A stretch of 8,559 bases of DNA from Hyphomicrobiales bacterium. Lineage in GTDB: Bacteria; Pseudomonadota; Alphaproteobacteria; Rhizobiales; Beijerinckiaceae. The stretch lies in NCBI GenBank assembly GCA_015655535.1, contig JAATEW010000056.1, positions 1-8,559 of the forward strand. The letters run 5' to 3'. Both the position numbers and the translations under genes were made by a program. Numbering within the stretch: position 1 is the stretch's first letter; every line of letters starts with the position of its first letter. Of the stretch, positions 5,711 through 8,559 are shown one piece after another. The notes under the pieces are model-generated. The model was not told where the DNA came from and did not search any database. It saw only the letters and a list, made by a program, of their open reading frames with translations.

Positions 5711-7600
5711 ATGGAAATCAGTGATCCGCGGCTTTCTTCCGCTCTCATCGACGGGGACGCGGATGGTTTTCTTGCCATAGAGGCGTCGGGCCTCGGCACG
5801 TGGCGTTGGGAGCTTGCGAGCGATCTCGTCCATCTGTCGGGCCGCGCGCGCGAATTGATCGGCGCCCCGGATGCTGCCTTGGCCTACACGGCATTTCTCG
5901 AAAAACTTTATCAGGACGACCGCGAGGGCATCGATCATGCGCTGCGGCAAAGTCTTGCCAAGGGCGAAAGTTTCGATCTCGATTTCCGCACAGTGCCGGT
6001 CGATGGCAAGAGCCTCTGGCTTCGTATGCGCGGCGCCAGCTTTCCGGCGCGCGGAGAGCTGCGGGGAATTCTGATCGATATCGTCCAAAGGAAAGCCGCG
6101 GAAGAAGCCAATAGCAGGCTTGCTGCCATCGTGGCCTCGTCCGAAGACGCCATTATCGGGAAATCGCTCGACGGCATCGTTACCGACTGGAACCGCGGGG
6201 CCGAGGCGATCTTCGGCTATGGCGCCGAAGAGATCGTCGGCCAGTCGATCTCGATTCTTCTGCCGCCCGGACAAGAGGGCGAAACCACCATCATTCTCGA
6301 CCGGATCAAGCGCGGCGAGCGGGTCGATCATTTCGAGACGCGACGGCTTTGCAAGAGCGGAGAAATCATCGATGTCGCGGTGACGGTCTCGCCCGTCTGG
6401 GATCATGCCGGACGCCTGCTCGGCGCATCCAAAGTGGCGCGCGACATTACCGCCGCCAAGCGCGCGCAAAGCGCGCTGGCCGAGCGCGAGGCGCATTTGC
6501 AATCCGTCCTCGACACGGTGCCGGACGCCATGATCGTCATCGATACGGCTGGAATCATGCAATCTTTCAGCGCCACGGCCGAACGGCTTTTCGGCTATTC
6601 GGCCGCCGAGGCCATTGGCCAGAACGTCAGCATTCTCATGCCCGCGCCCTATCGCGAGCAACATGACGGCTATCTCAACCGCTATCTCCTGACCGGCGAA
6701 AAGCGGATCATCGGGATAGGCCGCCTCGTGGTCGGCTCGCGCAAGGACGGCTCCACCTTCCCGATGGAACTGTCGGTCGGTGAAATGCGCTGGGGCGAAC
6801 GCCGCTTTTTCACCGGATTCGTCCGTGATTTGACGGAGCGGCAGCAGACCCAGTTGCGGCTGCAGGAATTGCAGGCCGAACTCATCCACATGTCGCGCTT
6901 CTCGGCGCTGGGCGAAATGGCCTCGACCCTGGCGCACGAGTTGAACCAGCCGCTGACCGCCGCGGCGAGCTATTTGAACGGCGCGCGGCGGCTCATGGAT
7001 GGCGGCCAGGCCGAGACTCTGCCGACGGCGCGCGACGCCGTCGAGCACGCCGCCGAGCAGGTGTTGCGGGCGGGTCAGATCATCCGCCGCCTGCGCGACT
7101 TCGTGGCGCGGGGCGAAAACGAACGGCAGATTGAAAATCTGCCCAAACTCATCGAAGAAGCCAGTGCGCTCGCGCTTGTGGGCGCCAAGGAAACCGGCGT
7201 CAGGGTCCTGTACCAGCTTGACCCGCGCGCGGAATTCGTTCTGGCCGACAAGATCCAGGTTCAGCAGGTTTTGCTCAATCTGATGCGCAATGCGATCGAA
7301 GCGATGCAGGAAGTGGCGAAGCGTGAATTGACGATCTCCACCCATCCATTGGATGGCGAGACCGTTCGGATCGATGTGACAGACACCGGACCGGGCATCG
7401 CCGAGGAGATCGTCAAACAGCTCTTTCAGCCCTTCGTCACGACCAAACGCGAGGGCATGGGGGTCGGGCTCTCCATTTCGCGGACGATTATCGAAGCCCA
7501 TGGCGGGCATCTTTGGGCCGAGCCCAATCCCGGCGGCGGCACCGTCTTCCGCCTGACCCTCAAGACCATCGGCGCGGAGGAGCTGGACGATGGCAAGTAG
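5711..7600 (+). CDS. fixL: FixL-like heme oxygen-sensor histidine kinase with three PAS domains
   Basis: The 629-residue soluble kinase has three PAS domains (about 20-127, 135-250, 260-378) and a HisKA/HATPase kinase region (about 385-618). The third PAS matches the FixL heme pocket: His318 (REQHDGY) fits the proximal heme ligand His200 of Bradyrhizobium FixL, Arg324 fits Arg206, and Arg338 in IGIGR fits the distal Arg220. Oxygen on the heme would switch the kinase off. The kinase has His409 (ALAHELNQPL), Asn527 (NLMRNAIEAM), DTGPG (558-562) and GMGVGLS (582-588), all intact. It is longer than Bradyrhizobium FixL (about 505 residues) because of the extra N-terminal PAS. There are no membrane segments. 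The second PAS closely resembles that of the upstream HWE kinase. ATG 5711 has only a weak, distant AGG upstream. The gene overlaps fixJ by 11 bases, so the two are coupled. Confidence 0.93.
   Translation: MEISDPRLSSALIDGDADGFLAIEASGLGTWRWELASDLVHLSGRARELIGAPDAALAYTAFLEKLYQDDREGIDHALRQSLAKGESFDLDFRTVPVDGKSLWLRMRGASFPARGELRGILIDIVQRKAAEEANSRLAAIVASSEDAIIGKSLDGIVTDWNRGAEAIFGYGAEEIVGQSISILLPPGQEGETTIILDRIKRGERVDHFETRRLCKSGEIIDVAVTVSPVWDHAGRLLGASKVARDITAAKRAQSALAEREAHLQSVLDTVPDAMIVIDTAGIMQSFSATAERLFGYSAAEAIGQNVSILMPAPYREQHDGYLNRYLLTGEKRIIGIGRLVVGSRKDGSTFPMELSVGEMRWGERRFFTGFVRDLTERQQTQLRLQELQAELIHMSRFSALGEMASTLAHELNQPLTAAASYLNGARRLMDGGQAETLPTARDAVEHAAEQVLRAGQIIRRLRDFVARGENERQIENLPKLIEEASALALVGAKETGVRVLYQLDPRAEFVLADKIQVQQVLLNLMRNAIEAMQEVAKRELTISTHPLDGETVRIDVTDTGPGIAEEIVKQLFQPFVTTKREGMGVGLSISRTIIEAHGGHLWAEPNPGGGTVFRLTLKTIGAEELDDGK
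7577..7583 (+). promoter_or_regulatory. Shine-Dalgarno of fixJ inside fixL
   Basis: GGAGGAG ends six bases before the fixJ ATG at 7590 and lies within the last codons of fixL. It supports that start and coupled translation of sensor and regulator. Confidence 0.8.
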
Positions 7601-8210
7601 CGCCGTTGTGCATCTGATCGACGATGATGAAAGCGTGCGGCAGGCCTTGGCGTTTCTGTTGACGACGGCCGGGCACGCGGTCCGCGTTTACGAATCGGGC
7701 ACAGCCTTTCTCGACGCGCTCGCGACCTTGCAGCCGGGCTGCATCATCAGCGACGTGCGCATGCCGGGCGTCGACGGATTGGAATTGCAGCGGCGTCTGA
7801 AGGGGCTCGATATCAACCTTCCCTTCATCATTATGACGGGTCATGCCGACGTGCCGCTCGCCGTCGAGGCGATGAAGGCCGGCGCGATCGATTTCATCGA
7901 AAAACCCTTCGACGACGACTTGCTCCTCTCAGCGATCAACACGGCGCTCGCCCGCTTTTCCGAGGCGGGGCACCGCGAGGCGGAAATCGCCCAGATCCAG
8001 ACGAAGCTGCAATCTTTGTCGGCCCGCGAGCAGCAAGTGCTGCAGGGGCTTCTTGCCGGCCATCCGAACAAGACGATCGCCTATGATCTCAACCTCAGCC
8101 CCCGCACGGTCGAGGTCCATCGCGCCAATGTCATGACGAAAATGGGCGCGACCAGCCTCTCCGACCTCATCCGCATGTCGCTTCTCGCCAAAATCCCCTC
8201 CGGCGGCTAG
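7590..8210 (+). CDS. fixJ: FixJ-like response regulator, receiver plus LuxR-type DNA-binding domain
   Basis: The 206-residue transcription regulator is the partner of FixL. The receiver domain (about 5-120) has the acidic pocket Asp11-Asp12-Asp13, phosphate-accepting Asp55 (IISDVRMPG), Thr83 (IMTGHAD) and Lys105 (EKPF). The LuxR/GerE-type helix-turn-helix spans about 143-200 (LSAREQQVL, then SPRTVEVHRANVM). Length and layout are normal for FixJ. Phosphorylated FixJ typically activates fixK and sometimes nifA under low oxygen. Neither gene is in the window, but a receiver gene with a FixK-like box follows. The stop codon TAG belongs to the CTAG at the left border of an intergenic repeat, so the very C-terminus may have been set by insertion of that repeat. 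Confidence 0.94.
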   Translation: MASSAVVHLIDDDESVRQALAFLLTTAGHAVRVYESGTAFLDALATLQPGCIISDVRMPGVDGLELQRRLKGLDINLPFIIMTGHADVPLAVEAMKAGAIDFIEKPFDDDLLLSAINTALARFSEAGHREAEIAQIQTKLQSLSAREQQVLQGLLAGHPNKTIAYDLNLSPRTVEVHRANVMTKMGATSLSDLIRMSLLAKIPSGG

Positions 8211-8312
8211 AGCTTTTTCGGTTCTGATGGAGTCAGAACCGAAGCTCTAGATTCTGCTTTGGCGCGTTTTCTTGACGCGAACCGGCATCCACTTCGCTCG
8301 AAAACGCTCTAG
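8207..8312. repeat. CTAG-bounded palindromic intergenic repeat of the Hyphomicrobiales type
   Basis: A two-part element carries CTAG at 8207-8210, 8247-8250 and 8309-8312. The left part is a hairpin: TCGGTTCTGA (8218-8227) with TCAGAACCGA (8233-8242), flanked by AGAGCT and AGCTCT. The right part has GCGTTTTC (8264-8271) against GAAAACGC (8300-8307), enclosing ACGCGAACCGG and ATCCACTTCGCTCG. I recognise this type (AACCGG...ATCCACTTCGCTCGAAAACGCTCTAG) as a very common, apparently non-coding interspersed repeat in this order; its copy number here cannot be checked. It fills the gap after fixJ and overlaps its stop codon. It could end or stabilise the transcript. Confidence 0.85.
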
Positions 8313-8340
8313 GGCCGCCATCAGATCTCCGACCGTCCGG

Positions 8341-8354
8341 TTGCGCTATATCAA
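8341..8354. promoter_or_regulatory. FixK/FNR-type box before the partial receiver gene
   Basis: TTGCGCTATATCAA fits the FixK2 consensus TTG(A/C)-N6-(T/G)CAA exactly at the fixed positions. It lies 55 bases before GTG 8410. A class II start near 8388 would place a CAGAAT-like -10 at 8376-8381. This suggests FixK control of the next gene or unit. A match of this length can occur by chance, but the position right after fixLJ favours it. Confidence 0.55.
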
Positions 8355-8409
8355 GGCGCCGGCCCCGGCCCTCTCCAGAATGTGATTTACCCGGAAAGAG
8401 AAGCGGTGC

Positions 8410-8559
8410 GTGGCGGACTCCCAAAATTATGACCCCAAGATCATGACCCATGATCAGGAGATAGTTCTAGTTGTCGACGACGATCTGGCCGTCCGCGAAT
8501 CGCTCAAATTCGCCCTGGAGCTGGAGGGATTGGCCGTGCGCGTCTGCGGCAGCGGCGAG
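8410..8559 (+). CDS. Receiver-domain response regulator, cut by the right edge
   Basis: Only the start of the gene is present. From ATG 8443 it reads MTHDQEIVLVVDDDLAVRES and continues open to the last base (39 codons). This is the first strand and acidic Asp-Asp-Asp pocket of a CheY-like receiver, then helix 1. An in-frame GTG at 8410 would add 11 residues (VADSQNYDPKI) and has a purine-rich stretch GGAAAGAGAAG upstream; ATG 8443 has no ribosome site, so GTG is slightly preferred. In Bradyrhizobium a stand-alone receiver gene lies between fixJ and fixK2, so this may be its counterpart. Whether an output domain follows is not visible. Confidence 0.75.
   Translation, partial: MADSQNYDPKIMTHDQEIVLVVDDDLAVRESLKFALELEGLAVRVCGSGE

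Noticed and set aside
5708..7510. A 600-residue open frame antisense to fixL
   Set aside because: Long antisense frames are common opposite GC-rich genes. It lies wholly under a well-matched FixL, is rich in Arg/Gly/His/Asp in no recognisable fold, and has no support for a start.
8215..8250. The hairpin after fixJ as an intrinsic terminator
   Set aside because: The T run lies before, not after, the stem on the + strand, so it does not fit Rho-independent termination; it is better explained as part of the interspersed repeat.

Overview
The window looks like chromosomal DNA of an alphaproteobacterium of the order Hyphomicrobiales (Rhizobiales), possibly Beijerinckiaceae. The evidence is GC-rich coding sequence, a heme-type FixL/FixJ oxygen-sensing pair, an Omp25/Omp31-type outer-membrane barrel, an HWE-family histidine kinase, and a CTAG-bounded intergenic repeat of a type I recognise from this order. 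The family-level guess is inference.

Layout, left to right. A class II tRNA-Ser (anticodon GGA) lies on the + strand at 215-304. Facing it on the - strand is a tightly coupled two-gene operon (2577 down to 368). Its first gene encodes a protein with a PD-(D/E)XK nuclease-like core, and its second an MBL-fold/beta-CASP (RNase J/CPSF-like) nuclease; their stop and start codons share one base. I know of no named system with this gene pair, and it is the best candidate here for an undescribed module. A gene-poor stretch of about 0.6 kb follows, then a secreted outer-membrane barrel protein (3210-4025) with a strong intrinsic terminator.

The right half is signal transduction. A PAS-HWE histidine kinase (4346-5506) has no response regulator beside it. 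It is followed by a three-PAS FixL-like heme histidine kinase (5711-7600) overlapping a FixJ-like LuxR-family response regulator (7590-8210). An intergenic repeat begins inside the last codons of fixJ and supplies its stop codon. A good match to the FixK/FNR-type box then precedes the start of another receiver-domain gene that runs off the right edge.

Likely joint function: FixL senses oxygen with its third PAS domain (heme ligand His318) and passes phosphate from His409 to Asp55 of FixJ, which would activate a fixK-type gene; the box before the partial receiver gene suggests that fixK may lie just beyond the window. The HWE kinase carries a PAS domain strikingly similar to the second, non-heme PAS of FixL, suggesting domain duplication between neighbouring sensors and perhaps a shared input.
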